From NCBI GenBank assembly GCA_050184115.1, contig JBFXAQ010000001.1, forward strand, positions 124,001 through 188,000: a stretch of 64,000 nt of DNA. The letters are read 5' to 3'. Source of the DNA: JACKNG01 sp050184115 (GTDB taxonomy: Bacteria > Pseudomonadota > Gammaproteobacteria > Ga0077536). Shown here piece by piece: positions 1 through 8,907 of this stretch. Both the position numbers and the translations under genes were made by a program. The stretch's first letter is position 1. Each line of letters starts with the position of its first letter. The notes under the pieces were generated by a model. The model was not told the origin of the DNA, made no database searches, and worked only from the letters and a program-made list of their open reading frames with translations.

Positions 1-105
1 GTGACCGGCCTGCCACTCGAAAGCGAAGTGGCCGAGCGCCTCGAAGTCGGGGTCGACGCGCAGTTGTCCGCGCGCAACGGCGTGCGGTGTGGGCGGTGTG
101 GTCAC
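1..105 (-). CDS. PAS-type sensor kinase, N-terminal fragment (runs off left edge)
   Basis: The first 35 codons of a leftward gene are visible, opening with GTG at 105-103. They contain VDPDFEALGHFAFEWQAG, which closely matches residues 15-32 of the complete sensor kinase next door (VDRDLEALGHYAFEWQAN). The two genes are therefore tandem paralogues in the same orientation. An in-frame TAA lies upstream of the GTG, so the start cannot move far. The rest of the protein is outside the window; calling it a kinase rests only on the similarity to its neighbour. Confidence 0.6.
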   Translation of the reverse strand, partial: MTTPPTPHAVARGQLRVDPDFEALGHFAFEWQAGH

Positions 106-247
106 GACGGCTTGGCCAGCGCAGAAGGCATGGTGAAGTACAGGGCCCTCATATTAGCGGACGGGCCGCGTGGACATTGAGCCGGGTCAATGCCGGGCGG
201 AACGCAGCGACGCCACACGCCGAGGCCGTTCGCGCGCGCCGCGGTCG

Positions 248-266
248 AGCGTGCCGCGGGCACGCT
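248..266. terminator. GC hairpin in the gap downstream of the hybrid kinase
   Basis: AGCGTGCC-GCG-GGCACGCT forms a perfect 8-bp stem with a 3-base loop, 23 bases past the stop of the leftward kinase. There is no T tract on the minus strand, so it would be a weak intrinsic terminator or an mRNA 3' end stabiliser. The rest of the 184-base gap shows nothing recognisable. Confidence 0.3.
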
Positions 267-289
267 GCCGCCCGTTTTCGCGGCTCCGC

Positions 290-2986
290 TCAGCGCCGCA
301 GCGCGGCCCGGAGCGTGGTCAGCAAGCGGGTCCCAGCGACGGGCTTGGCGAGCAGGGCGCAGGCGCCGGCGGCGCCTGCGACGTCGGCGTCGAGCGTGGC
401 GCTGTAGCCGGTCATCAGGATGATCGGTAGCTGCGGCCGCGCTTCGTGCAGGCGCGCGCTCAGCTCGGCCCCGCTCAGGCCGGGCATGGTCTGGTCGCAG
501 AGGACGAGATCGGCCGTGCGACGGCCGGCCAGCAGGTCGGCGAGCGCGCGACGCGGGTCCGACTCCACGTCGACGCGGTAGCCCTCGACGCGGAGCTGCT
601 CGGCGACGCAGTGCGCGACTGCCGCTTCGTCGTCGATGACCAGGATGGTGCCATGTCCGCCCATCGGGGACGTCGTCGGCGCCGGTAACGTCGCGACCGC
701 GGCGCTGGCCGCCGCCACCGGGAGCAGGATGCCGAAGGTTGCGCCGCGACCCAGCGCACTTTCGAGCAGGATATGGCCGCCGAGCCGATGCACGATGCCA
801 TGCACCATCGCCAGGCCCATCCCCGTGCCCTGGCCGAAGGCCTTCGTGGTGTAGAAGGGTTCGAAGATGCGTGTCTGGCTTTCCGGCGCGATGCCGGGAC
901 CGTCGTCGGACAGGCTGAGGACGACGAAATCGCCGTCGGCCGGCTGCTGGCAGGACGCGCAACGCGCCGCCGCTACGGGCAGGTGCGCAAGCGAGACGTC
1001 GAGCTGCCCGCTGCCGCCCATGGCATCGCGCGCGTTGATGCAGAGATTCATCACCACCTGCTGTAACTGCACCGGGTCGGCCATGACCTGCGGCAGGTCG
1101 GTGGCCACGGGGTGAACGGTGATAACCATGCTGGCGGGCAGGGTCGGGCGCAGCATGCGGATGGACTGCGCGACGCTGTCGTCGAGCGCAATCGGCACCG
1201 GCGTGCCACCTTCGTCGCGGCTGAAGGCGAGCAGCTGGCTGACGAGGTCACGGGCGCGGCGGCCGCCGGCCTGCATCTCGCCGATGTAAGTGAACAGGCG
1301 CTCAGGCATGCGGTCGCCGTAGCGTTTCAAGGCGAGCTCGGCGTAGCCCAGCACGCTGGCCAGGATGTTGTTGAAGTCGTGCGCGATGCCGCCGGTGAGC
1401 TGACCGATTGCCTCCATCTTCTGCGCCTGCTGCAACTGGCGGCGCAGGCGCTCCGCGCTGGCCTCGCCGAGCTTGCGCGCGGTGACGTCGGCCGAGACGC
1501 CGATCAGCCGGTTGCCATCGTCGCGCGCGCGCACTTCGAACCAGCGGGTGGCGCCATCCGGCCGCTGCAGGCGGAATTCCGTGCTGAGCATCTCGTCCCG
1601 CGGTCCTGCCCGAAGCTCGGTGAGTTCCCGTTCGAGCCGCGGTCGATCGTCGGGATGTACCAGATGAACGAGTTCGGCCAGCGGCCAGGGGCCGCGGTCG
1701 GTGAGGCCGTAGAGTTCCTTCAGCACGTCATTCGACGAGATCAGTCCGCTGGCAACGTCCCACTCCCAGGTCGCCATGCGTGCGGCCTCGAGGGCGAGCA
1801 GGAGGCGTTGGTGTCCGGCGCGAAGTTCCTCCTTGGCCTGTTGCGCGTCAGTGACGTCGAACACCAGGCCGTTCGTCGTGCCGCCGCCGCGGCCATCGTA
1901 GCGGACGACGTAGCGCACCTCGATCCAGCGCCAGTCGTCGTCCTCGCGCCGCACCCGATAGCGCACCGTACCGGCCGGCCCCGCGCCGGCGCGCCCGCCG
2001 AGAGCGCGGCTCTGCGCGCCGAGCGTCGCGCCGTGCGCGGGATGGTTCTGCCAGTCGTCGGGATGGATGCAGTCGACGAGTGAGGCGAAGCGCAGCGGCT
2101 GCTGCGCGGGGTCGATGCCGTAGAGCCGCCACAGCGAACGCGAGCCGGTGAGCACGTCGCTGGCGATGTCGCGCTCGAACCAGGCCACGCCGGCGTCGTC
2201 CATGGCGTCCTGGTATTTCGCTTCGAGCGCCTTGGTCGCGGTGACATCGAGGATCAAGCCATAGGTGCGCAGGGGTTCGCCGGCGTTCTCGATGCGGTAG
2301 TGGATCTCGATGTCCCGGTAGCCGCCATCGCGGTGATTCACGCGGTAGCTCGACACGTGGGTCGCGCTCAGCGCATCGGCGGCGGTGCGTGCGATCTCCA
2401 GTTCGTGCTGGTGGCGTTCGCGTTCGAACGGGGGGAGGCGCCGGTACGCCGTGGCGATGTCCCACGGACCTTCCGGTTCGTCGAAGTCGTAGATCTCGGC
2501 AATGCTCGGCGAACCGCGGATGACCCGGCCTTCGCGTTCGTACCAGGCGATGTGGGCATCGCCGAGGGCGTCCACCTCGTGCCGGCCCGCACGCCCGGTC
2601 GCGGCAGGCCCGTCGGCGTCGAACGCAGTCAGGGTACCGCGCAGGTGACTGACCCGTCCGCCGGCGCCGCGGGTGACGACCAGCGCGCGCAGGTGGACAG
2701 GCCCGCGGCTGATCCTGGCGGTGAAGCGGATGTCACAAGCCACGCCCGCGACGGCGTTATCGAGCGCGGCGCGGGTCTTCGCGCGATCACCGGCCTGCAC
2801 GCACGACCACCAGCTCTCGTCGTCGACGAACACGGGGGCCGGGGCCAGTCCGAGCAGGGTGCGGGCGCCGGGTGAGAACCACCAGCCGCGATTGGCCTGC
2901 CACTCGAAGGCGTAATGACCGAGTGCTTCCAGGTCGCGGTCGACGGTGGGTGTGGTGGGGAACTCGGTTTGGTGTGTCGCAGCCAT
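290..2986 (-). CDS. PAS-domain hybrid sensor histidine kinase / response regulator
   Basis: An 898-residue cytoplasmic-looking sensor with no signal peptide or membrane segment. After a divergent N-terminal sensor region come about three PAS/PAC modules (roughly residues 145-270, 270-400 and 410-525; each ends in a (V/A)DVTA/DA-type linker). A histidine kinase core follows, with the H-box GGIAHDFNN (His536), N-box NLCINARDA, DDGPGI and GTGMGLAMV. A C-terminal receiver runs from about 775 to 898, with VIDDE and the phospho-acceptor Asp831 in LCDQTMPG. Its layout suits the PAS hybrid class in which the receiver is passed phosphate within the same protein. The input signal is unknown. A paralogue starts 184 bases beyond its stop codon on the same strand, so the pair may respond to related cues. 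Confidence 0.92.
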   Translation of the reverse strand: MAATHQTEFPTTPTVDRDLEALGHYAFEWQANRGWWFSPGARTLLGLAPAPVFVDDESWWSCVQAGDRAKTRAALDNAVAGVACDIRFTARISRGPVHLRALVVTRGAGGRVSHLRGTLTAFDADGPAATGRAGRHEVDALGDAHIAWYEREGRVIRGSPSIAEIYDFDEPEGPWDIATAYRRLPPFERERHQHELEIARTAADALSATHVSSYRVNHRDGGYRDIEIHYRIENAGEPLRTYGLILDVTATKALEAKYQDAMDDAGVAWFERDIASDVLTGSRSLWRLYGIDPAQQPLRFASLVDCIHPDDWQNHPAHGATLGAQSRALGGRAGAGPAGTVRYRVRREDDDWRWIEVRYVVRYDGRGGGTTNGLVFDVTDAQQAKEELRAGHQRLLLALEAARMATWEWDVASGLISSNDVLKELYGLTDRGPWPLAELVHLVHPDDRPRLERELTELRAGPRDEMLSTEFRLQRPDGATRWFEVRARDDGNRLIGVSADVTARKLGEASAERLRRQLQQAQKMEAIGQLTGGIAHDFNNILASVLGYAELALKRYGDRMPERLFTYIGEMQAGGRRARDLVSQLLAFSRDEGGTPVPIALDDSVAQSIRMLRPTLPASMVITVHPVATDLPQVMADPVQLQQVVMNLCINARDAMGGSGQLDVSLAHLPVAAARCASCQQPADGDFVVLSLSDDGPGIAPESQTRIFEPFYTTKAFGQGTGMGLAMVHGIVHRLGGHILLESALGRGATFGILLPVAAASAAVATLPAPTTSPMGGHGTILVIDDEAAVAHCVAEQLRVEGYRVDVESDPRRALADLLAGRRTADLVLCDQTMPGLSGAELSARLHEARPQLPIILMTGYSATLDADVAGAAGACALLAKPVAGTRLLTTLRAALRR

Positions 2987-3266
2987 CGCTGGCCTCCGGC
3001 ATTCGGCAAGGGATGGGGCGCCCTCGGCTATCGCTGTGCCGGACTAGACCGCGTTCCCTGCAGGTGGTCGCCTCGGGCAGGTCCGCGCGGCCGGCGGGCC
3101 GGTGCGTCCTGCGTGCGGCGCATTCTCCTATCGCCACCCGCCGCTCCGATCTGGCGTTTGCAGCGCCGGCTGGCGGAGATGGTCTGAGTGTAGCGGCTGC
3201 GCGGGCGCGGTACTGAACGCGATTGCGATGTCCGGGCGCTCGCAGCCCCGGACCACGGGGCTGGCG

Positions 3267-3956
3267 TCACGCGTGCTGACCATCATCGGCCAGGGCAAGC
3301 GGACAGTGGGCGAAACCGTCACGCGTCCAGGATGGTCCGCCGACGACATCGAGCGCGCGGGCGAAACAGGGCGCGGCAACGCAGAATGTGTGGAACTCGC
3401 CGCGCTCGCCGCAGGGATCGACGCCGCCCGGCAACCCGGCGATGAAGTCGTAGTCCCAGGCCAGGCCCAGGCACGCGGTATCGAGCAGGCGGGTGTCGAC
3501 GCAGGTGACGACTGCACGCAGGCCGCCGTCACACATCGTCCGCGCGAGGGCGGCCGTGCCATCCTCGCCGCACCACAGCGGAAACAGCGGCGCGATGCCA
3601 CTGCCGGCGAACTGGCGTTCACGCCAGGCGCGGATGTCGGCGAGGAAGAGATCGCCGAAAGCGATCGCCGCGATCCCGGCAGCTCGCGCCCGTTCGACCA
3701 CCGCGGCCATGCGCCGGGCGTACTCGGCGTCGCTGCACGGCCAGGGTAGATCGACCGACCACAGCGGCAGGCCGGCGGCCGCGGCCTGGGCCTCGACCAG
3801 TGCGCGCGGCACCTCGTGCATGGCGACGGCGTCGTGCGCGGCGTTGAAGGTGGTGAGCAGGCCGGCGACTTCGTAACCGGGGTCGGTGCCCAACTGCGAC
3901 AGCAGCCAGGCGCTGTCCTTGCCCGAGCTCCAGGCGACGAGAACGCGGTTGCTCAT
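3267..3956 (-). CDS. Dph6-like ATP pyrophosphatase (PP-loop N-type)
   Basis: A 229-residue protein opening MSNRVLVAWSSGKDSAW. SSGKDS (residues 10-15) is the PP-loop that binds ATP in the diphthine-ammonia ligase-like branch of the adenine nucleotide alpha-hydrolase superfamily. Family members adenylate a carbonyl and then amidate it. Bacteria do not make diphthamide, so the real substrate is unknown. The ATG overlaps the stop of the upstream BtuF-like gene by 4 bases (ATGA at 3956-3953), so the two are very probably translated together. That coupling hints at a role in cobalamin or nucleotide-linked metabolism, but this is inference only. Confidence 0.8.
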   Translation of the reverse strand: MSNRVLVAWSSGKDSAWLLSQLGTDPGYEVAGLLTTFNAAHDAVAMHEVPRALVEAQAAAAGLPLWSVDLPWPCSDAEYARRMAAVVERARAAGIAAIAFGDLFLADIRAWRERQFAGSGIAPLFPLWCGEDGTAALARTMCDGGLRAVVTCVDTRLLDTACLGLAWDYDFIAGLPGGVDPCGERGEFHTFCVAAPCFARALDVVGGPSWTRDGFAHCPLALADDGQHA

Positions 3957-4894
3957 GCGTGCGCCGCGCGCACCGCCGGCGGCGCGCTGATGCGTTCCGG
4001 CGCCGGCAACCCGGCCGGCAACGGGTGCAGCGCCGGGTGCAGGGCGTGGGCGAGGATCTCCAGGCTGTCGACCAGGCGCGGCCCGGGACGGCTGAAATAC
4101 TGGTTGCCGTCGATCAGCCACAGGTGGCCTGCGCGGACCGCGCGCAGCGCGCGCACCGCCGGGTCGCGCATGACGAGTTCGATGTCGGTGCGGGTGCGGG
4201 CGGGGTCGAAGCCACAGCAGGCGAACACGAGGACGTCCGGATCGGCCGCGGCGATCGCGGCCCAGCTGGTCGTGGTCGAGGGCTGGCCGGGGTGCCCGAG
4301 CACCTCCGCGCCGCCGGCCATCGTCACCAGTTCGGGGCTCCAGTGACCGCAGCCGAACGGCGGGTCCAGCCATTCGAGCAGGGCCACGAGCGGGCGCTGC
4401 GTGACCGCGCGGCTGCGCTCGACGACGGTCGCGACGCGTGCGCGCAGGCCAGCCACCACCGCCGCGGCGCGTGCACTGCAGTCCGCCGCGGCGCCGATCG
4501 CCGTGATGCAGTCGAACACCTCTTCGAGGCCGGACGGTTCGAGATTCACCACCTGCGGCACCCGCGCGAGGGCCTGCGCGGCCGCGCGGACCTCGGTGTC
4601 GGCCACCGCGCAGACGTCGCACAGCGCCTGGGTGACGATGAGATCGGGCGCGAGCGCGGCGAGCGTAGCGACGTCGAGCGAGTACAGCGCGCGCGTGCCG
4701 GCGAGACGTTCGCGCACGGCGGCGTCGATTTCGCGGCTGCTGGCATCGTGCGGGACGGCCGTGGTGGTGACCTGCGGCAGGGCGCGCACCGCGGGTGGAT
4801 GGTCACACTCGTGGGTGACGCCGACGAGTTCGGCCTCGAGGCCGAGGGCGCAGACGATCTCGGTCGCACTCGGGAGCAGGGAAACGATGCGCAC
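3953..4894 (-). CDS. BtuF-like cobalamin-binding / ABC substrate-binding fold protein
   Basis: A 313-residue protein starting at GTG (4894-4892) with VRIVSLLPSATEIVCALG, the classic opening of the BtuF/FhuD-type substrate-binding fold. Later motifs fit the same fold: PDLIVTQALCDVCAV near residue 100, and the WSPELVTMAGG and VFACCGFDP stretches in the C-terminal lobe. There is no signal peptide, so this copy probably stays in the cytoplasm, as in the group annotated cobalamin-binding protein. No TonB receptor, BtuC/BtuD permease or B12 riboswitch is nearby. It is first in a two-gene operon with the Dph6-like enzyme. Confidence 0.8.
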   Translation of the reverse strand: MRIVSLLPSATEIVCALGLEAELVGVTHECDHPPAVRALPQVTTTAVPHDASSREIDAAVRERLAGTRALYSLDVATLAALAPDLIVTQALCDVCAVADTEVRAAAQALARVPQVVNLEPSGLEEVFDCITAIGAAADCSARAAAVVAGLRARVATVVERSRAVTQRPLVALLEWLDPPFGCGHWSPELVTMAGGAEVLGHPGQPSTTTSWAAIAAADPDVLVFACCGFDPARTRTDIELVMRDPAVRALRAVRAGHLWLIDGNQYFSRPGPRLVDSLEILAHALHPALHPLPAGLPAPERISAPPAVRAAHA

Positions 4895-5080
4895 GGCGAC
4901 TCCGGGGTTGACGGCGGGCAATAAACTTAGCGCGCCCGTCGCTCGCCCGCCACGGCGGGATGCGGGCAGCGGGTCGCGCACGTACCATGCGGGGCGCGCG
5001 GCTGCTTGCCGGCCCGGCGCCGGGTCGGCGCTGGCGGACCTCACCCCTGACGAATCGCGAACACAGGACCAACTGCCCGC

Positions 5081-7558
5081 GTGACCAGCGCGCCCGAGTT
5101 TCCCATCGCCGCCGTGCTGCCCGAGATCCGGGCGCGCCTCGACGACGTCACCCGGCTGGTGCTGGAAGCGCCACCGGGCGCGGGCAAGACCACCCAGGTG
5201 CCGCTCGCCCTGCTCGACCAGCCGTGGTGCACGGGCCGCGTGCTGCTGCTCGAACCACGGCGCGTCGCCGCCCGTGCCGCCGCGAGCTTCATGGCCGCGG
5301 CGCGCGGCGAGGCCGTCGGCGAGACGGTTGGCTACCGCATGCGCTTCGAGACGCGGGTCTCGGCGGCGACGCGCATCGAGGTCGTCACCGAGGGCATCTT
5401 CACCCGGCTCGTACAGGACGACCCGACGCTCGACGGCATCAGCGCGGTGCTCTTCGACGAGTTCCACGAGCGCAGCCTGGCCAGCGATCTCGGTCTCGCC
5501 TTCGCCCTCGACGTGCAGGCGGCGCTGCGCGCCGATCTGCGCCTGGTGGTGATGTCGGCGACGCTCGACGGCGCGCGCCTGGCGGCTTTCCTCGACGCCC
5601 CGCGGGTGACCGCGCCGGGGCGCAGTTTCCCGGTCACCATCGAGCATTTCGCAGCGCGGCGCGAAGAGCGTCTCGAAGCGCAGCTGCGCCGCGCCGTGGT
5701 CGATGCGCTGGCGCGTTTCGAGGGTGACGTGCTGTGTTTCCTGCCCGGCCGCGCCGAGATCGATCGCGCGCTGCGCCTGCTCGGCGACGTCGAGGTCGAG
5801 CTCTGCGTGCTGCACGGCGAATTGCCGCTCGCCGAGCAGGCCGCGGTGCTTGCACCCGGTGCGACGCGGCGCGTGGTGCTGGCGACCAACGTCGCCGAGT
5901 CCAGCGTGACCCTGCCGGGCGTGCGCGTGGTCGTCGACAGCGGGCTCGCGCGCGAGCCGCGCTTCGACCCGGCGAGCGGCATGAGCCGGCTCGAGACGGT
6001 GACCATCACCGAGCCCTCGGCGACGCAGCGTGCGGGCCGCGCCGGGCGTGTCGCCGCTGGCCATTGCTACCGCCTGTGGCCGGCCAGCCAGCGCCTCGAG
6101 CCGGCAACGCGGCCGGAGCTGGCGCAGGTCGAGCTGTCGGGCCTGCTGCTGGAGACCAAGGCGTGGGGCGACGGCGCGCTGCGGTTCCTCGATCCGCCAC
6201 CGCCCGGGGCGCTGGCCCAGGCTGGCGAACTGCTCGTCCGGCTCGGCGCGCTGGACGCCGCGGGACGCGTCACCGCGCACGGCCGCCGCCTCCTCGCGTT
6301 GGGCGTCACGCCACGGCTCGCCAACGCCATTGAGCGCGCGCCGCCGGGCCTGCGCGGCCTTGCCTGCGACGTCGCGGCCCTGCTCGAAACGCGCGACCCC
6401 TTGCGCGGCGAAGCCCGCCGCGACGACGACCTCGGTCGCCGCCTCGCCGCGCTCGCCGCGCTGCGCGGTCATGGACCGCTCGAGCCGGCGGCCGATCGCC
6501 ACGCCCTCGCCGCCGTCGACCGGGCCGCGCGGCAATGGCGCCGCCGCGCTGCGGTGGCCGCCGGCGAGGGCGACATCGACACCCATGCCGCCGGCGCCGT
6601 CCTCGCGCTCGCCTATCCCGAACGCATCGCGCAGAACGATGGCGCGGACCCGCTGCGTTACCGCCTCGCCAACGGGCGCGGAGCGCGCCTCGCGGCGGAG
6701 TCGTCGCTGGCCGGGTCGCCGTGGCTCGCCATCGCCGACCTGCGGCGCGAAGCCCGCGACAGCCTGGTGCTGCGCGCCGCGCCGCTCGATGCGGCCTTGC
6801 TCGCCGACCTCTACCCCGAACGTTTCACACGCGAACGTACCCTGGCCTTCGTCGCCGAGCGTCGCGCCGTGGAGGCGCGCGAAGTGGAGCGCTTCGATGC
6901 GATCGTCATCGAGTCACGCCGTGTGCCAGCGCCGCGCGACGCGAGCACCGCGCAGGCCCTCGCCAGCGGCATCGCCGAACTCGGCCTCGACTGCCTGCCG
7001 TGGAGCGAGGGTCTGCGCGAGTGGCAGGCGCGGGTCGAGTTCCTGCGCCGGCACTGCCCGGAACTCGGCCTGCCGGACCTTGGCGATGGTGCGCTCGCCG
7101 GCTCGCTCGACAGTTGGCTCGCACCGTTGCTGACCGGCAAGCTCAGGGTCGACGAGCTGACCAGCGGTGAATTCGCCCAGGCGCTGCACGTGCGCCTCGA
7201 CTACGCCCAGCAGCGCGCCCTCGACGAGCAGGCGCCCGCCACCATCACCGTGCCCAGCGGGCAGACCCGGCGCCTCGCCTACGGCGCCGGCGAAGACCCG
7301 GTGCTGGCGGTCAAGCTGCAGGAATTGTTCGGCCTCGCCGACGGCCCGCGCGTGGCGCGCGGGCGCGTCGCCGTGGTGCTGCACTTGCTCTCCCCGCGCG
7401 GCGCGCCGCTCCAGGTCACGCGCGATCTCGCGAGTTTCTGGCGCAACACCTACCCCGAGGTGAAGAAGGAAATGAAGGGACGTTATCCGCGGCATCCCTG
7501 GCCGGACGATCCGTGGACGGCAACCCCGACGGCGCGCGCCAAGCCGCGCAAGCGCTGA
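5081..7558 (+). CDS. hrpB: ATP-dependent helicase HrpB
   Basis: The 825-residue length is typical of HrpB, a DEAH-box (DExH) RNA helicase of gamma- and betaproteobacteria. Motifs seen in order are Walker A PPGAGKTTQ (residues 31-39), the DEFH box in LFDEFHERS (about 124-132), SATLDG, the helicase C-terminal motif QRAGRAGR near 310, and the HrpB-specific C-terminal domain. That domain ends with the typical SFWRNTYPEVKKEMKGRYPRH block, here DLASFWRNTYPEVKKEMKG. Translation begins at GTG 5081; this start keeps Walker A at the usual position. The gene is transcribed away from the BtuF-like operon across a 186-base gap with no clear promoter. Its cellular substrate is poorly known even in E. coli. 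Confidence 0.95.
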   Translation: MTSAPEFPIAAVLPEIRARLDDVTRLVLEAPPGAGKTTQVPLALLDQPWCTGRVLLLEPRRVAARAAASFMAAARGEAVGETVGYRMRFETRVSAATRIEVVTEGIFTRLVQDDPTLDGISAVLFDEFHERSLASDLGLAFALDVQAALRADLRLVVMSATLDGARLAAFLDAPRVTAPGRSFPVTIEHFAARREERLEAQLRRAVVDALARFEGDVLCFLPGRAEIDRALRLLGDVEVELCVLHGELPLAEQAAVLAPGATRRVVLATNVAESSVTLPGVRVVVDSGLAREPRFDPASGMSRLETVTITEPSATQRAGRAGRVAAGHCYRLWPASQRLEPATRPELAQVELSGLLLETKAWGDGALRFLDPPPPGALAQAGELLVRLGALDAAGRVTAHGRRLLALGVTPRLANAIERAPPGLRGLACDVAALLETRDPLRGEARRDDDLGRRLAALAALRGHGPLEPAADRHALAAVDRAARQWRRRAAVAAGEGDIDTHAAGAVLALAYPERIAQNDGADPLRYRLANGRGARLAAESSLAGSPWLAIADLRREARDSLVLRAAPLDAALLADLYPERFTRERTLAFVAERRAVEAREVERFDAIVIESRRVPAPRDASTAQALASGIAELGLDCLPWSEGLREWQARVEFLRRHCPELGLPDLGDGALAGSLDSWLAPLLTGKLRVDELTSGEFAQALHVRLDYAQQRALDEQAPATITVPSGQTRRLAYGAGEDPVLAVKLQELFGLADGPRVARGRVAVVLHLLSPRGAPLQVTRDLASFWRNTYPEVKKEMKGRYPRHPWPDDPWTATPTARAKPRKR

Positions 7559-7562
7559 CGGC

Positions 7563-7575
7563 GGTGTCTGACACC
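7563..7575. repeat. Palindrome GGTGTC-T-GACACC
   Basis: A perfect 13-base palindrome five bases after the hrpB stop codon. A second copy with an 11-base core (GTGTCTGACAC) lies at 7686-7696. The same element appears at 8736, 8974 and 19605. Its position just past gene ends is typical of REP-like elements. Confidence 0.75.
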
Positions 7576-7707
7576 AAGACGCAAGCTGTTGATAGTGGGA
7601 TGGCGGTATCTGCCGCCGAGGCACACTGCGATGCCCGGCCAGCGGCGGCGGGCCATTCCGCCGCGACAGCGTCGGTATAGCGTCCGTGTCTGACACCACG
7701 CGCGGTT

Positions 7708-7830
7708 GGGGTCAGACCCCATTGCCCTGAAAAAGATCAATCTTCACATGTGCTTAGTCGCGGGGGTCTGACCCCGCGCGCCAACAGCTTGACGCAGCAG
7801 GGATTTTTCTTGAGGACGGGGTCTGACCCC
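7708..7830. repeat. Array of three GGGGTC-W-GACCCC palindromes with 55-base period
   Basis: Perfect 13-base copies lie at 7708-7720 (centre A), 7763-7775 (centre T) and 7818-7830 (centre T), with start-to-start spacing of exactly 55 bases. The two 42-base spacers are unlike each other. The first pair is inverted relative to each other by the centre base, as in REPINs. The whole 315-base gap from 7559 to 7873 contains only these repeats and the GGTGTC elements; I see no gene in it. Confidence 0.8.
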
Positions 7831-7873
7831 AGAGCGGGGGTGCCCGCCGGGGGGCAGCGACGCGTGGTCGGAC

Positions 7874-8671
7874 TCAGGGCGCGGGTTGCAGATCGACGCG
7901 CGCGACCCAATCGGCGAGGTCGTCGTGTGCTGCCGGGTAGCGCGCCAGGACCAGCGGGTCGTGGCCGGGCACGATGTGGGCCGGTGATTCGGCGAGGCGG
8001 CGCAGGGTGCGGAAACCCTCCAGCATGTCGGCCAGGCTGTCGAGCACGGGAAAGGCGCGGTCCTGTTCCATGTGGGCATAGAAATGGCTGGCGTCGGAAG
8101 CGAGCACGACCCAGCCGCGCGCGGTCCTGACTCGCACCACTTGCAGGCCGCGCGTGTGGCCGCCGACGTGGTGCAGTTCGAGGCCCGGCGCGAGTTCGGC
8201 GGCGCCGTCGTGGAAGCACACGCGCTGGTCGAATACGTGGTGGACCATCAGGCTGACGTCTTCCACCGCATAGCCGTGACGCATCAGGTCATGGCACATG
8301 CAGCGCCCGGTGGCGAAGGCCATCTCGCGATCCTGCAGGTGGAAGCGCGCGCGCTCGAACAGGGGCAGGTTGCCGGCGTGGTCGTAGTGCATGTGGGTGA
8401 TGACGACGTCGTCGACGGCGCCCGGCGTGACGCCGATGGCGGCCAGGCCTCGCTCTACCGGGTGCACGATGCGGCGCCCGCGCCGCGCCGCCATGGCCGG
8501 GCTGAACCCGGTATCGACGACGATCGTGCGCGCGGCGTTGCTCACCACCCACACGTAATAGTCGAGCGGCATGGGTACGTCGTGGGCATCGCCGCCGACG
8601 AAGTTCTCCGGCGAGCGCCGTTCGTGCTCGGCGTACTTGATGGCGTGGATGGTGTAGATGTCGTCACTCAT
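7874..8671 (-). CDS. Metallo-beta-lactamase fold hydrolase, N-acyl homoserine lactonase-like
   Basis: A 265-residue enzyme with the zinc signature HMHYDH at residues 93-98, a second metal ligand region HHVGGHTRG, and the Asp and His of VLASDASHFY and VPGHDP. This is the AHL-lactonase (AiiA/AttM-like) branch of the metallo-beta-lactamase superfamily, which opens lactone rings. Alternatives are other ester or lactone hydrolases in the fold. There is no signal peptide, so it should be cytoplasmic. It lies last in a leftward set, but a 306-base repeat-filled gap separates it from the gene before, so co-transcription is uncertain. Its start region (upstream about 25 bases plus the first codons) has been partly duplicated just upstream. 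Confidence 0.85.
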   Translation of the reverse strand: MSDDIYTIHAIKYAEHERRSPENFVGGDAHDVPMPLDYYVWVVSNAARTIVVDTGFSPAMAARRGRRIVHPVERGLAAIGVTPGAVDDVVITHMHYDHAGNLPLFERARFHLQDREMAFATGRCMCHDLMRHGYAVEDVSLMVHHVFDQRVCFHDGAAELAPGLELHHVGGHTRGLQVVRVRTARGWVVLASDASHFYAHMEQDRAFPVLDSLADMLEGFRTLRRLAESPAHIVPGHDPLVLARYPAAHDDLADWVARVDLQPAP

Positions 8672-8884
8672 GTCGGATTGTCCGGTCTGCTCGACGGCCT
8701 GTGTCGGCGTGCATGAAATCAGGAACCTGACTGTCGGTGTCAGACACCGTCGGCACGGCGTAGCTGTTGGCGCGGACGCTGCGGGTGTCGTCGCTCATGC
8801 CGGATCGTCCTGTCTGCGCGACGGCTTCGCCGCCGTCGCGCATGCAACCAAGGACCTGACTGTCGATGTCGGGCACCGTCGGCA
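8659..8884. repeat. Imperfect tandem duplication covering the start of the lactonase-like gene
   Basis: Bases 8659-8755 and 8786-8884 are diverged copies of one unit of about 97-99 bases. Each unit carries a minus-strand ATG followed by codons for MSDD, and ends in a GGTGTCAGACACC element. That element is intact at 8736-8748 and degenerate at 8866-8877. Only the first unit feeds the real gene; the second gives a short read-through frame of no evident function. Together with 8908-8986 this fills the 306-base gap. Confidence 0.6.
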
Positions 8885-8907
8885 GCTCGACCGAGGTCTT
8901 ACCTCGC

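Noticed and set aside
4895..5080. Cobalamin riboswitch upstream of the BtuF-like gene
   Set aside because: No B12 box or the expected pseudoknot elements can be seen in the 186 bases.
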